Below are positions 18,177 through 27,259 of a stretch of DNA of 64,000 nucleotides, piece after piece. Source of the DNA: Rhodococcus sp. G-MC3 (GTDB taxonomy: Bacteria > Actinomycetota > Actinomycetes > Mycobacteriales > Mycobacteriaceae). Below the pieces are notes generated by a model, which was given only the letters and a program-made list of their open reading frames with translations, was not told where the DNA came from and searched no databases. Within the stretch, counting starts at the first letter, position 1. Every line of letters starts with the position of its first letter. The stretch spans positions 213,922 through 277,921 of the forward strand of contig NZ_JASISW010000008.1 in NCBI RefSeq assembly GCF_030063335.1, in the 5' to 3' direction. A program made the position numbers and the translations under genes.

Positions 18177-19880
18177 CTACTCGCCCGCGGCGACGAGAGG
18201 TTCGAGCGTCAGATCGGGCATTTCCTTCTCGAGATACTGCAGGCGCCACTTGTCGCTCACCAACGCGAGAAGAGCACCGTCCGTTCGGGTGAACACCTCG
18301 ACCCCGCGCTGACGGCCAAGCTCGACGGCCGACTCGGCGTCGGTGCGTCGTGCCACGGAATACGCGAGGGGTTCGAGTCGAGCATCGACACCGAACTCGG
18401 TCTTCATGCGGGCGGTGACGACCTCGAACTGCATCGGTCCGACGGCGGCGAGGACCGGGGAGGCGTCGCCGCGAACGTCGTTGCGCAACACCTGAACAAC
18501 GCCCTCGGAATCCAACTGTTCGACGGCGCGCCTGAACTTCTTGTACTTGTCTGCGCTGTCGACGCGCAATGCGGCGAAGTGTTCGGGCGCGAACGACGGA
18601 ATCGGCGGGTACTCGACCTTCTTGTCCGTGTACAGGGTGTGACCCGGTGCAAGAGCGGTGGCGTTGACGAGTCCGACGACGTCACCGGGGTAGGCGTTCT
18701 CGACGGTCGTGCGTTCGCGTCCGAAGACGGTCAGTGCATATTTCGTCGTGAAGGGCTTGCCGGTCTGAGCATGTGTGACGACCATACCGCGCTCGAACAC
18801 GCCGGACACGACACGCATGAACGCCAATCGGTCACGGTGCGCGGTGTCCATTCCCGCCTGCACCTTGAACACCACGGCGCTGAACGGATCGGTGATCTCG
18901 CGGACCGCGCCCTTGACATCCTCACGTGCGCCGGGTGGCGGCGCCAGGGCAACGAGTGTGTCCAGGATCTGGCGGACACCGAAGTTCAGCATGGCCGAGC
19001 CGAAGATGACGGGAGAGGTCTGACCGGCGAGGAACAGTTCCTGGTCGTGTCCTTGGCCGCTCGCAACGAGCAGTTCGCTCTCCTCTAGCGCGGTGTCCCA
19101 TTCGGAACCTTCGCGCGCTGCGGCGGCATCGGCATCCATCAATTCCTCGGGGGCGATGGTCGCACCACCTGCTGTGCGTGTGAAGCGGATGTAGTTGCCC
19201 TCGCGAACGTCGAGGAGGCCGCGGAAATCGCCTGCGATTCCGACAGGCCAGTAGAGCGGCGTCGGCGTCAGGCCGATGCGCTTCTCGATCTCGTCCAACA
19301 ATTCCAGCGGTGATTGACCCGGGCGGTCCCACTTGTTGATGACGGTGATGACCGGGATGCCGAACTGACGGCATACCTGGAAGAGCTTGAGGGTCTGAGG
19401 CTCGAGACCCTTGGCGGCGTCGATGAGCATCACGGCGGCGTCGACGGCCGTCAGGACGCGGTAGGTGTCCTCAGAGAAGTCGGCGTGGCCAGGGGTGTCG
19501 ACGAGGTTGATGACGTGGACGTCGTCGATCGCCGAGTCGACCTGGTAGTTGAACTGCAGCGCAGTCGAACTCACCGAGATACCGCGGGCCTTCTCCATTT
19601 CCATCCAGTCGGAGACTGTCGAGCGACGCCCGGCCTTGCCATGGATCGCGCCGGCTTCGGAGATGACTCGGGCGTGCAGCGCGAGCGCCTCGGTCAGCGT
19701 CGACTTACCGGCGTCGGGATGTGAGATGACGGCGAAGGTGCGCCTACGGGCAACCTCGGAGGCGAGTTCCTTGTGCACGTTCTTGGTCCCGCTGGGTACC
19801 GGCTCGGTGGGGACAGAGTCTGATTCGGCGTGAGCTGGGCTCGTGTCGATCGGAGCGTCTACCGAATCGGGCGTACTCAA
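18177..19880 (-). CDS. prfC: Peptide chain release factor 3 (RF3)
   Basis: A translational GTPase that recycles RF1/RF2. The G-domain motifs are AVISHPDAGKSTLTEAL (G1), VNLVDTPGHADFSEDTYR (G3) and TVINKWDRP (G4), with the RF3-specific WMEMEKARGISVSSTALQF switch region. The C-terminal EF-G-like domains follow (FEVVTARMKTEFGVDARLEPL). Start placed at TTG 19880, because it has a strong AGAAGAGG ribosome-binding site about 6-7 bases upstream and the open frame above it is unconserved; this gives 567 residues. It is divergent from the pks16-like gene and runs into pnuC. Confidence 0.94.
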   Translation of the reverse strand: MSTPDSVDAPIDTSPAHAESDSVPTEPVPSGTKNVHKELASEVARRRTFAVISHPDAGKSTLTEALALHARVISEAGAIHGKAGRRSTVSDWMEMEKARGISVSSTALQFNYQVDSAIDDVHVINLVDTPGHADFSEDTYRVLTAVDAAVMLIDAAKGLEPQTLKLFQVCRQFGIPVITVINKWDRPGQSPLELLDEIEKRIGLTPTPLYWPVGIAGDFRGLLDVREGNYIRFTRTAGGATIAPEELMDADAAAAREGSEWDTALEESELLVASGQGHDQELFLAGQTSPVIFGSAMLNFGVRQILDTLVALAPPPGAREDVKGAVREITDPFSAVVFKVQAGMDTAHRDRLAFMRVVSGVFERGMVVTHAQTGKPFTTKYALTVFGRERTTVENAYPGDVVGLVNATALAPGHTLYTDKKVEYPPIPSFAPEHFAALRVDSADKYKKFRRAVEQLDSEGVVQVLRNDVRGDASPVLAAVGPMQFEVVTARMKTEFGVDARLEPLAYSVARRTDAESAVELGRQRGVEVFTRTDGALLALVSDKWRLQYLEKEMPDLTLEPLVAAGE

Positions 19881-20013
19881 GCGAACCTCTTCTACGTAAC
19901 GGGAGTGTTGTGGCCGGTACCAGGGTACTCGGACGTATTCGGCGGTAACGGTTACCGTCCGGCTGCGGATTGAATAGCGTGACTGAAGTGACTCGACTTC
20001 CCAGGAGACGGCC

Positions 20014-21648
20014 TTGAGCAAGTTCACCGAAGAAATGTTCGCCACAGCAGCGGGCAGCACCCGCGGACTGGTCACCGGCGAGCCCGACCAGCCGTTGCGT
20101 CAGTCTTGGGGCGAGATTCATCAGGTGGCCCGGTCGATGGCAGGCGCCCTCGCCGAGGCCGGAATCTCGCGCGGCGACGCGATCGGAATTCTCGCGGGCC
20201 AGCCCGTCGACATCGCTCCCGCATGTCAGGCGACGTGGATGCGCGGTGGGTCGGTCACGATGCTCCATCAGCCGACTCCGCGTACCGACCTCGGAGTATG
20301 GGGCACCGACACCGAGACCGTCGTGAAGATGATCGAAGCGAAGGCCGTCATCCTGGGTGCACCGTTCGACATTGCAGCATCCATTCTCGAAGAGCGCGGC
20401 ATCACCGTGCTGAAGATCGAGGACATGCGTTCGGGGCAGGACACCGATCCCGTCGAGACCTCCGAGTCCGATATCGCATTGCAGCAACTGACCTCGGGGT
20501 CGACTGGTTCGCCGAAAGCAGTGCGGATCACGCACGAGAACTTCTACGTCAACGCGTACGCGATGATCGATCGGATCAAATTCGACGTCGACTCCGACGT
20601 CATGATCAGTTGGCTGCCGCTGTTCCACGACATGGGAATGGTCGGTTTCCTGACAGTGCCGATGCAGGTCGGCGCCGACGTCGTCAGCGTCACCCCGCTC
20701 GACTTCCTTCGCTCGCCGTTGCTGTGGGCCAAGCTGATTCACAAGTACAAGGGAACAGTGACCGCGGCGCCGAACTTCGCCTATTCACTACTCGCGCGAC
20801 GGCTTTCCCAGGCAGAGGACGACCTCGACCTGGATCTCAGCACGCTCCGCTACGCCTGGAACGGTGCCGAGCCCGTCGACCCCGACACGATGACGGCACT
20901 TGCGGAGGCCGGGCGGCCGTACAAGCTAGATCCGCTCGCGTTGGCGCCGGTGTACGGAATGGCGGAAACGACTCTCGCCGTCTCCATTCCGGATCCGGGG
21001 CAGGGGCAGGTGCTCGATGTCGTCGACGCAGATCTGCTCGAGGCAATGGGCCGCGCAGTGCCGGCCACGAAGGGGAACGTCCGCACGCTCGCCACGCTCG
21101 GGAAGATGGTGCCCAACCTGGAGGGGCGCGTTGTCGACAAGGAAGGTCAGGTCCTGACCGCTCGCGGCGTCGGCATCATCGAGGTCCGCGGCAAGGCGGT
21201 CACGCCCGGCTACGTCACCGTCGACGGCCCGGTGCCGACGCAGGACGCCGACGGCTGGCTCGACACAGGAGACGTCGGCTACTTCACCGAGGAAGGTCTC
21301 GTCGTCGTCTGCGGACGCATCAAGGACGTCATCATCATGGGCGGCCGCAATATCTACCCGACGGACATCGAACGCGCCGCCGGTTCGGTGCGTGGGGTGC
21401 GTCCGGGAAATGCCGTCGCGATCCGTCTCGATGCGGGCGACAAGCGCGAGAGTTTCGCAGTTGCCGTGGAGACCAACGACTTCCAGGATCTCGACGAGGT
21501 CAAGCGGATCGAGCACGAGGTTGTGCATGCGGTGCATTCCGAGGTCGGGGTTCGTCCGCGTACAGTCGCGGTACTCGGGCCGGGGACGATTCCCAAGACG
21601 TCGTCGGGCAAGCTTCGTCGGGCGAATTCGGCGTCGTTGCTGGGGTAA
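20014..21648 (+). CDS. AMP-dependent acyl-CoA/ACP ligase-like enzyme (Pks16-like, FadD superfamily)
   Basis: A 544-residue ANL-superfamily adenylating enzyme that activates a carboxylic acid as an acyl-adenylate. Motifs: P-loop [20 protein letters not shown]5 [11 protein letters not shown]7/A8 [39 protein letters not shown], and the A10 catalytic lysine in [11 protein letters not shown]. It sits between ispE/prfC and pth as Rv1013 (pks16) does, so it is the likely orthologue of that misnamed gene. Whether it is a fatty acyl-AMP ligase or an acyl-CoA ligase is open. No phosphopantetheine carrier domain is present. Confidence 0.88.
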   Translation: MSKFTEEMFATAAGSTRGLVTGEPDQPLRQSWGEIHQVARSMAGALAEAGISRGDAIGILAGQPVDIAPACQATWMRGGSVTMLHQPTPRTDLGVWGTDTETVVKMIEAKAVILGAPFDIAASILEERGITVLKIEDMRSGQDTDPVETSESDIALQQLTSGSTGSPKAVRITHENFYVNAYAMIDRIKFDVDSDVMISWLPLFHDMGMVGFLTVPMQVGADVVSVTPLDFLRSPLLWAKLIHKYKGTVTAAPNFAYSLLARRLSQAEDDLDLDLSTLRYAWNGAEPVDPDTMTALAEAGRPYKLDPLALAPVYGMAETTLAVSIPDPGQGQVLDVVDADLLEAMGRAVPATKGNVRTLATLGKMVPNLEGRVVDKEGQVLTARGVGIIEVRGKAVTPGYVTVDGPVPTQDADGWLDTGDVGYFTEEGLVVVCGRIKDVIIMGGRNIYPTDIERAAGSVRGVRPGNAVAIRLDAGDKRESFAVAVETNDFQDLDEVKRIEHEVVHAVHSEVGVRPRTVAVLGPGTIPKTSSGKLRRANSASLLG

Positions 21649-21653
21649 CCAGG

Positions 21654-22232
21654 TCAGCGTGGGTGAACTTGATTCTGCGCAGCTTCGAGACCTGCTCGCA
21701 GAACAAGTTCGGCCGCGTCGGCTGCTTCCTCACAGATCACGCCGAGATCCTTGCGTTCGGCAGCGGAAAACGACTTCAGAACGTACGCGGCAGCATCCAT
21801 TCGGCCCGGCGGGCGCCCGACGCCGACGCGTACCCGCAGGTAATCCTTCGTGCTCAGGTGCTGCGAGATGGATCGCAGTCCATTGTGTCCGCCCTCGCCG
21901 CCGCCGAGCTTGAGACGGATGGAGCCGAAATCGATGTCGAGCTCGTCGTGCACCACTACGACGTCGGCGGGCTCGACCGAGAAGAATCGAGCCAGCGCTG
22001 CAACGGGCTGGCCGGATAGGTTCATGAACGTCCGCGGCTTCGCGACGATCACCGAACGATCACCGAGGCGAGCTTGCACGATGTCGGAGTTCGACTTCTT
22101 GTGCGAGGAGAACTTTGCGCCCATTCGCCCGGCGAGGACGTCGGCGACCATGAAGCCCACGTTGTGACGAGTCGTCTCGTACTGAGGTCCAGGGTTTCCG
22201 AGGCCGACGATCAGCGCAGTGTCCGCATTCAC
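21654..22232 (-). CDS. pth: Peptidyl-tRNA hydrolase
   Basis: A 192-residue Pth that releases peptides from dropped-off peptidyl-tRNAs. All catalytic motifs are visible: [18 protein letters not shown] with the catalytic His, [24 protein letters not shown] (Asp), and [17 protein letters not shown]. Length is normal for the family. It is the downstream partner of rplY, as in Rv1015c-Rv1014c. A strong hairpin with a T-rich tail lies between the two genes, so pth may be uncoupled from rplY by partial termination. Confidence 0.97.
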   Translation of the reverse strand: MNADTALIVGLGNPGPQYETTRHNVGFMVADVLAGRMGAKFSSHKKSNSDIVQARLGDRSVIVAKPRTFMNLSGQPVAALARFFSVEPADVVVVHDELDIDFGSIRLKLGGGEGGHNGLRSISQHLSTKDYLRVRVGVGRPPGRMDAAAYVLKSFSAAERKDLGVICEEAADAAELVLRAGLEAAQNQVHPR

Positions 22233-22266
22233 TTCTGTTCATGCTCCCATTCGAGTGGCAAACAAC

Positions 22267-22298
22267 AACGCGCCGCTCCCGACAGGGAGCGACGCGTT
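22267..22298 (-). terminator. Intrinsic terminator-like hairpin between rplY and pth
   Basis: Two 14-bp arms (22267-22280 and 22285-22298) enclose the tetraloop GACA with a single mismatch. On the minus strand the stem is followed directly by GTTGTTTGCC, a T-rich tail. It lies 18 bp after the rplY stop and 34 bp before the pth start. Confidence 0.72.
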
Positions 22299-22315
22299 GC
22301 GGGAAAAAGGTGAGA

Positions 22316-22978
22316 TCAGCTCTCGGTCTCTTCCGAGCTGTCCTCGGAATCGGCCTCTTCCTGAGTTTCGGCTTCGCCGGTCTCGGAGATCGGCTCGGTG
22401 CCTTCGCCCTCTGCTTCGAGGTCTTCCTCGGACGGTGCCTCGACGACGTTGACGAGCAGCAGTTCGGCGTCGGACACGAGCGTGACGCCTTCCGGCAGCG
22501 TCACTGCGCCGGCCAAGATCTGGGTGCCCGCGACGAGGCCCTCTACCGAGACAATGACCTGCTCGGGGATCTGCAGTGCGTCGGCGTCGATCTCGATGAC
22601 AGTCGAGTCGGTGTAGACGAGCGTTCCGGCGGCAGCGTCACCCTCGATGACGACGTTGATCTCGACGTTGACGCGCTCGCCCTTCTTGAGGACGAGCAGG
22701 TCGGCGTGCTCGATGTTGCGCGTGATCGGGTGGACGACGATCGACTTGGTCAGCGCGACCTGCTCGGATCCTGCGATGTCGAGCGTGAGAACGGCGTTGG
22801 TGCCGTGGTTACGCAGAACTGCAGAGAATGCGCGCGCATTGAGTGCGAGGTGCTGGGGATCGGTGCCGTGTCCGTACAGAACGGCGGGAACCTGGCCGTC
22901 GCGGCGTGCGCGTCGAGCTGCGCCCTTGCCGAATTCGGTGCGGACTGCCGCGGTGAGGTTGTTGACTTCGTTCGCCAT
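22316..22978 (-). CDS. rplY: 50S ribosomal protein L25/general stress protein Ctc
   Basis: A 220-residue long-form bL25 (TL5/Ctc type). The N-terminal 5S-rRNA-binding domain reads [29 protein letters not shown], and the beta-rich C-terminal domain includes [17 protein letters not shown] and [22 protein letters not shown]. It ends in a strongly acidic tail ([16 protein letters not shown]) typical of actinobacterial L25. Start ATG 22978 has a GGAG ribosome-binding site 10 bases upstream; the longer open frame above it is not conserved. Order rplY-pth is as in mycobacteria, but lpqT and prs do not follow directly; about 12 kb of accessory genes intervene. Confidence 0.96.
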   Translation of the reverse strand: MANEVNNLTAAVRTEFGKGAARRARRDGQVPAVLYGHGTDPQHLALNARAFSAVLRNHGTNAVLTLDIAGSEQVALTKSIVVHPITRNIEHADLLVLKKGERVNVEINVVIEGDAAAGTLVYTDSTVIEIDADALQIPEQVIVSVEGLVAGTQILAGAVTLPEGVTLVSDAELLLVNVVEAPSEEDLEAEGEGTEPISETGEAETQEEADSEDSSEETES

Positions 22979-23085
22979 AAGAAAAGAGCTCCTGGATCGA
23001 CAGTGGACAAGACTCGTCGGGGCGGACACGTACGAGCAAGGCCGGGAGCCGAGCCGCGTCGATCACGGTAAATCCTGTTGGGGAT

Positions 23086-23688
23086 CTACCCTCGCCGAGA
23101 CAACCCGGAAGACTTTACACCATCCGAAGTGCCCCGAACGTCCAGGAGTGATCGGGCAATGGACCGGGCATCCTCGATCGCGTCGCTGCGCCCACCTGCA
23201 GTACTCACCACAACGGCTCCCTCGTGGATCAGTGAGAGTTTGCTGCCCAGTTCCGCGCAGTTCTCGAAGCCCGCCTCGTCGACCAGCCTGATGAACAGAT
23301 CCCGAGTCCAGTCCTTTTCGTCGGCGATCACTGTAAGCGCCGGATGGTCGGTCCCGCCGAACTCGGCGAACGCATTGACGAAACCGCATCCTCGATGGTT
23401 GTTACGCATCCACACCTCGAGGGCGTCGAGCACACCGAGCGGACGGTCTGTAGTCGCGTAGCTCGCAATATGGTCGAGCACGAACTCGCTCCACCGTTCG
23501 AATCTTCGCTCCAGATAGCGCAGGACCAGGCCGTCCTTGGATCCGAAGCGGTCGTAGAGCGTCTTCTTGGTGGTACCGGCTTCCTCGGCGATGAGGTCGA
23601 CGCCGACGGCGCGAATTCCGCGTTCGTAGAACAGAACGCTCGCGACGGTGAGTATTCGTTCGCCTGCCGGGGTGAGTGCCTTGGTCAT
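23086..23688 (-). CDS. TetR family transcriptional regulator
   Basis: A 200-residue repressor. The N-terminal HTH is clear: ILTVASVLFYERGIRAVGVDLIAEEAGTTKKTLYDRFGSKDGLV (residues 12-55). The C-terminal ligand domain contains MRNNHRGCGFVNAFAEF, the 'GC.F' pattern common in the TetR_C_33-type group. It is divergent from the DMT transporter gene with about 60 bp between starts. An ACCGGT core at the centre of a weakly symmetric stretch (around 23725-23737) could be its operator, so control of the transporter and itself is likely but unproven. Confidence 0.88.
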   Translation of the reverse strand: MTKALTPAGERILTVASVLFYERGIRAVGVDLIAEEAGTTKKTLYDRFGSKDGLVLRYLERRFERWSEFVLDHIASYATTDRPLGVLDALEVWMRNNHRGCGFVNAFAEFGGTDHPALTVIADEKDWTRDLFIRLVDEAGFENCAELGSKLSLIHEGAVVVSTAGGRSDAIEDARSIARSLLDVRGTSDGVKSSGLSRRG

Positions 23689-23747
23689 GGGTGTCTCCGA
23701 TCACAGGTCCACTGCAAGTATACAGACCGGTGTGGTTACCTCAAGTC

Positions 23748-24767
23748 ATGACGGGAAACGTGGTCGTACAAAGACCCGACAGCATCGCAGCGGCAGCTCT
23801 GGTGATCCTCTGGAGTTCGGGATTCATCGGAGCCGAACTGGGCACGGCACATGCGTCCGCGCACACACTGCTTGCCTGGCGCTTTCTGGCGGCAGCGTTG
23901 ATTCTGGTGGTCTGGTGCTGGTATCGGGGCCTGCGTCCGACATGGAAGGGGATTCGACATCAGGCCGTTCTCGGCTTCTTCTGTCAGTTCCTCTATTTGG
24001 CGTTTCTCTTCACCGGGGTCGGGCTCGGAGTGCCGGCGGGCACCGCGGCGTTGATTGCCGCGATGCAGCCTCTCGTCGTCGCAGCGCTTTCGGCCAGAGT
24101 GCTCGGCGAGCGGTTCCCGGCGTCGAGGATGTTGTCTCTGGCAGTCGGGTTCGGTGGGGTCTTCCTCGTCGTGGTGGGCGATCTCGGCGGAACGACGGCA
24201 CCGTGGCTCGCCTACCTGCTTCCGTTCGCCGGAATGCTGGCGCTGTCCACCGGGACCGTCCTGGAACGCAAGCTGAACACGGCAGAACCGATCGCCCTGG
24301 CCCTGTGTATCCAGAGCATCGTCTCGGCCGCGTTGTTCATGACCTGGAGCCTCGTCGCGGGCGATGCGGCACCACCGGGTACGTCAGGTTTCTGGGTTGC
24401 GATCGTCTGGGTCGTCGTGCTGTCGACCTTCGGCGCGTATGGCACCTACCTGTTCGTCCTGCGCCGCAGCGGCCCGACGAGGGCGAGCACTCTGCTCTAC
24501 CTGACTCCGGCGACGACGATGGTGTGGGCGTTCTTCATGCTCGGCAACCCGATCACATGGATTGCGATGCTCGGTCTGAGTGTGAGCCTGGCGGCCCAAT
24601 GTGAGTGGAAATACGTCGCAGGACGAGTATTCGCGCTCACATCGCGCGGAGCGCCTCCACCATCTCGTCCAGCTGAGCGAGCGTCACGAAATAGTGCGGC
24701 GACGCACGAACCACCGCGTCCAGACCCCGGTGTGTCATATCCACGAGCGTCGATCGACGGTGGCTGA
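23748..24767 (+). CDS. EamA/DMT superfamily permease
   Basis: A 339-residue inner-membrane transporter with about ten hydrophobic helices in two EamA repeats. The first opens AAAALVILWSSGFIGAELG and ends near residue 135. The second starts WLAYLLPFAGMLALSTGTVLERK and ends near 285 (TPATTMVWAFFMLGNPITWIAMLGLSVSL). Such proteins export metabolites, drugs or amino acids. Start chosen at ATG 23748 because the open frame above lies in the TetR regulator. The last 50 or so residues are hydrophilic and overlap the 3' end of egtE by 131 bp on the other strand; the conserved domain ends before that overlap. Confidence 0.86.
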   Translation: MTGNVVVQRPDSIAAAALVILWSSGFIGAELGTAHASAHTLLAWRFLAAALILVVWCWYRGLRPTWKGIRHQAVLGFFCQFLYLAFLFTGVGLGVPAGTAALIAAMQPLVVAALSARVLGERFPASRMLSLAVGFGGVFLVVVGDLGGTTAPWLAYLLPFAGMLALSTGTVLERKLNTAEPIALALCIQSIVSAALFMTWSLVAGDAAPPGTSGFWVAIVWVVVLSTFGAYGTYLFVLRRSGPTRASTLLYLTPATTMVWAFFMLGNPITWIAMLGLSVSLAAQCEWKYVAGRVFALTSRGAPPPSRPAERASRNSAATHEPPRPDPGVSYPRASIDGG

Positions 24768-25806
24768 CGGTGACAGTCACGCCTTTGGATGCCAGGAAAT
24801 CTCGGACATCGGTTGGGGCGTGACCATCCACGGTGAACGACACGATGCCGGACTTGCGGTTACCGAGATCGTGGACGGTCACCCCGCCGATGCCGCGCAA
24901 CGAACTTCGGAGGTACTCGGCCCGCTCGCTCACGGCCTCGGCAATGTTGTCGATCCCGATGTCGAGGAGATAGTCGACGGCGGCGCCCAGTGCGAGTCGG
25001 GCAGCGACGTCGCACTCCCAGAACTCGAACCGCGTCACATCGGCCGCGAGCTGATACTCCTTCGCGCTGTTCCATTGGGCGCTGTGTAAATCGAGGGCAG
25101 GCGGTTCCAGCGACGTCGCGAGTTCGGGACGCATGAACAGAAATCCCGTTCCGCGGGGGCCACGAAGCCACTTTCGGCCAGTGGCGCTGAGTGCATCCAC
25201 CCCGAGTTCGCTGACGTCGACGCGTATCTGCCCGATCGATTGGCACGCATCGAGAAGCACGAGCGCGCCGAATCGGTGCGCGAGTTCAGTGACCTTCCGT
25301 GCCGGGTTGATCAGGCCACCGTTGGTGGGTGCGTGGACAAGTGAGACTATTCGGACACGATCATCGAGCATCGACTCCAGTGCCGCCAGGTCGATCTGCC
25401 CGGTGGGATCGCTCGGCACGAATTCGACCACTGCGCCGACAGCGGCGGCTCGTTGCAGTGCAGCGATCGCATTCGATGCGTACTCGACCTCGCACACCAG
25501 AATCCGGTCACCTGCCGCCAACGGAATCGAGTAGAAGAAATCGCTCCACGATCGAGTTGCGCTGTCGCTCAATGCGATGTCCGACGCCTGCGCCCCGATC
25601 AACGTCGCGATCGAAGTCTTGACGGCGGCGAGATCGGCCATCCTCTCGTTCGCTGCGCGGTATCCGCCGACGAGAGCTTCCCGACGAAGATGCGCGATGG
25701 CGGTCTCCACGACAGGCTCGGGGGGTAGGGACGATCCTGCGCTGTCGAGGAAAACGGAGGCTGCTGCGGCGGGGGTGTCGCGGCGGATTCGGTCAAGGTC
25801 GATCAT
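24637..25806 (-). CDS. egtE: PLP-dependent C-S lyase EgtE (class V aminotransferase fold)
   Basis: A 389-residue class V aminotransferase-fold protein with the PLP lysine in SATGRKWLRGPRGTGFL, a HAPTNGGLINPARKV cofactor segment and LLDACQSIGQ with the PLP-binding Asp. It resembles cysteine desulfurases, but it is adjacent to and divergent from egtABCD, and its length equals that of mycobacterial EgtE (about 390). EgtE cleaves the hercynylcysteine sulfoxide C-S bond, the last ergothioneine step. The assignment therefore rests on fold plus context. In mycobacteria egtE follows egtD in the same operon; here it is divergent from egtA, so the cluster is rearranged. Confidence 0.82.
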   Translation of the reverse strand: MIDLDRIRRDTPAAAASVFLDSAGSSLPPEPVVETAIAHLRREALVGGYRAANERMADLAAVKTSIATLIGAQASDIALSDSATRSWSDFFYSIPLAAGDRILVCEVEYASNAIAALQRAAAVGAVVEFVPSDPTGQIDLAALESMLDDRVRIVSLVHAPTNGGLINPARKVTELAHRFGALVLLDACQSIGQIRVDVSELGVDALSATGRKWLRGPRGTGFLFMRPELATSLEPPALDLHSAQWNSAKEYQLAADVTRFEFWECDVAARLALGAAVDYLLDIGIDNIAEAVSERAEYLRSSLRGIGGVTVHDLGNRKSGIVSFTVDGHAPTDVRDFLASKGVTVTVSHRRSTLVDMTHRGLDAVVRASPHYFVTLAQLDEMVEALRAM

Positions 25807-25827
25807 GGGCGCCTTCCTGGCGGAGAA

Positions 25828-25906
25828 TTGTCGGTGCTACTTCTTGTCGGTGCCTGTTTCTTGTCGGTGCCACTTCTTGTCGGTGCCTGTTTCTTGTCGG
25901 TGCACT
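25828..25906. repeat. 16/17-bp tandem repeats in the egtE-egtA divergent promoter region
   Basis: Five copies of TTGTCGGTGC start at 25828, 25844, 25861, 25877 and 25894, a 16/17-bp alternating spacing. The blocks 25841-25873 and 25874-25906 are a near-exact 33-bp tandem duplication. The array lies between the egtE start (25806) and the egtA start (26006), so it occupies the untranslated or promoter region of egtE. Confidence 0.9.
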
Positions 25907-26005
25907 GTGGTCCACTCGTAGCTACTGTCGAAGCAAGGTTGCCACGCGGATAGCGTTTCGGTCCGAATGCCCCGGGGTAGATGGGGCAGAAGCTAGGAGG
26001 CGCAC

Positions 26006-27259
26006 ATGTCGTCCAATGAGAAGTCCCTCGAACTGAGCTCGCGCCCCGCCGCCGAGACATATGTCGCAAGTGTCTGCTTCAAGGTGGGGCCACCGCAACT
26101 CATCGGCGCCGAGCTGGAGTGGTTGACCCACACCGCCGATGGAGACAGACCGTCACTCAGCAGCATGGCCACTGCGCTGGGGGAGTACGCACCACGCAGC
26201 ATTGCCTCCGATTCACCCGCCTTGTCGTTGCCGGGCGGAAGCGCCGTCACGATCGAACCGGGCGGTCAGATCGAACTCTCCAGCGCACCCCATGCTTCGG
26301 TACTCGAACTACAGAGCGCACTGGATTCCGACGCTCGTGTCCTCACCGGGCTCATGAATGCAGCTCACCTCGGTATGGTGTCCGTCCCCGCCGATCGTGA
26401 TCGCGATCCCATCAGACTGCTCGTTCTCCCTCGCTACTGCGCCATGGAGAACCGGTTCACCACCGTCGGGCCCTACGGGAAGCTGATGATGTGCAACACC
26501 GCGGCCGCTCAGGTCAGTGTGGACGCGGGCGCTGATCGGGTTCAGATCGCGCAGCGCTGGGAGATGTTGGAGGCTGTCGGCCCGGCTTTCGTCGCAGGCT
26601 TTGCGTGCTCTCCGACGCTGCAGGGCGCTCCCGACGGCGATTGGGCGTCTCAGCGCATGCGGACGTGGCTCGAACTGGACGCGAGCAGGACCGAGGTGCC
26701 GAGTACCGGTGATCCCATCTCCGATTACGCCCACTGGGCCCTCGACGTCCCTCTCCTTTGTATCCCCGGCGAGGGCGAGAACTGGGAGGCACCCGTGGGG
26801 ATCACGTTTGCGAATTGGATGGACGACCACGCTCTCATCGGTCGCCCGCCGACAATCGGCGACCTCGACTATCACCTCACGACGCTATTCCCTCATGTCA
26901 GGGCGTGTGGCCATCTTGAAATCCGGTACCTCGACGCACAGCCCGAGGGCCAGTGGGTGATCCCCGCCGCTGCATTCGAAGCATTGCTCGGCTCGCCTGC
27001 CGTCACCGCGCAAGCGACTGCACTGACCGGCGACACCCGAGGTCGATGGATCGATGCTGCGCGTGACGGCCTCACCGACCGAGATCTGCGCAGCGTGGCC
27101 GAGAGGCTCCTGCGGTTGGCCGCCGACAACTCGCCGCACTACGAGTCGATCCTGACCGACGCCGCAGACCGGTGTCGCCGAGGTGATCCACCTGTAGGCA
27201 CGACCATCACGGCATCGAGCGCAGACAGTATTTGCCAGGCAGACAGGGAGTCGGTGTGA
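26006..27259 (+). CDS. egtA: Glutamate-cysteine ligase EgtA
   Basis: A 417-residue GCS2-type ligase that makes gamma-glutamylcysteine, the sulfur donor for EgtB. Signature pieces: CFKVGPPQLIGAELEWLTH near the N-terminus, GGQIELSSAPHASV (substrate-binding strand), MENRFTTVGPYGKLMMCNTAAAQVSVDAG, and HLTTLFPHVRACGHLEIRYLDAQPEGQW. It is the first gene of egtABCD on the plus strand. Its stop overlaps the egtB start (GTGA), so the two are coupled. Start ATG 26006 has GGAGG about 6 bases upstream. Confidence 0.94.
   Translation: MSSNEKSLELSSRPAAETYVASVCFKVGPPQLIGAELEWLTHTADGDRPSLSSMATALGEYAPRSIASDSPALSLPGGSAVTIEPGGQIELSSAPHASVLELQSALDSDARVLTGLMNAAHLGMVSVPADRDRDPIRLLVLPRYCAMENRFTTVGPYGKLMMCNTAAAQVSVDAGADRVQIAQRWEMLEAVGPAFVAGFACSPTLQGAPDGDWASQRMRTWLELDASRTEVPSTGDPISDYAHWALDVPLLCIPGEGENWEAPVGITFANWMDDHALIGRPPTIGDLDYHLTTLFPHVRACGHLEIRYLDAQPEGQWVIPAAAFEALLGSPAVTAQATALTGDTRGRWIDAARDGLTDRDLRSVAERLLRLAADNSPHYESILTDAADRCRRGDPPVGTTITASSADSICQADRESV

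Noticed and set aside
25803..26069. Minus-strand frame with repeated Thr-Asp-Lys-Lys-Gln peptides
   Set aside because: It results from the tandem DNA repeat in the egtE/egtA intergenic region and overlaps the egtA start.
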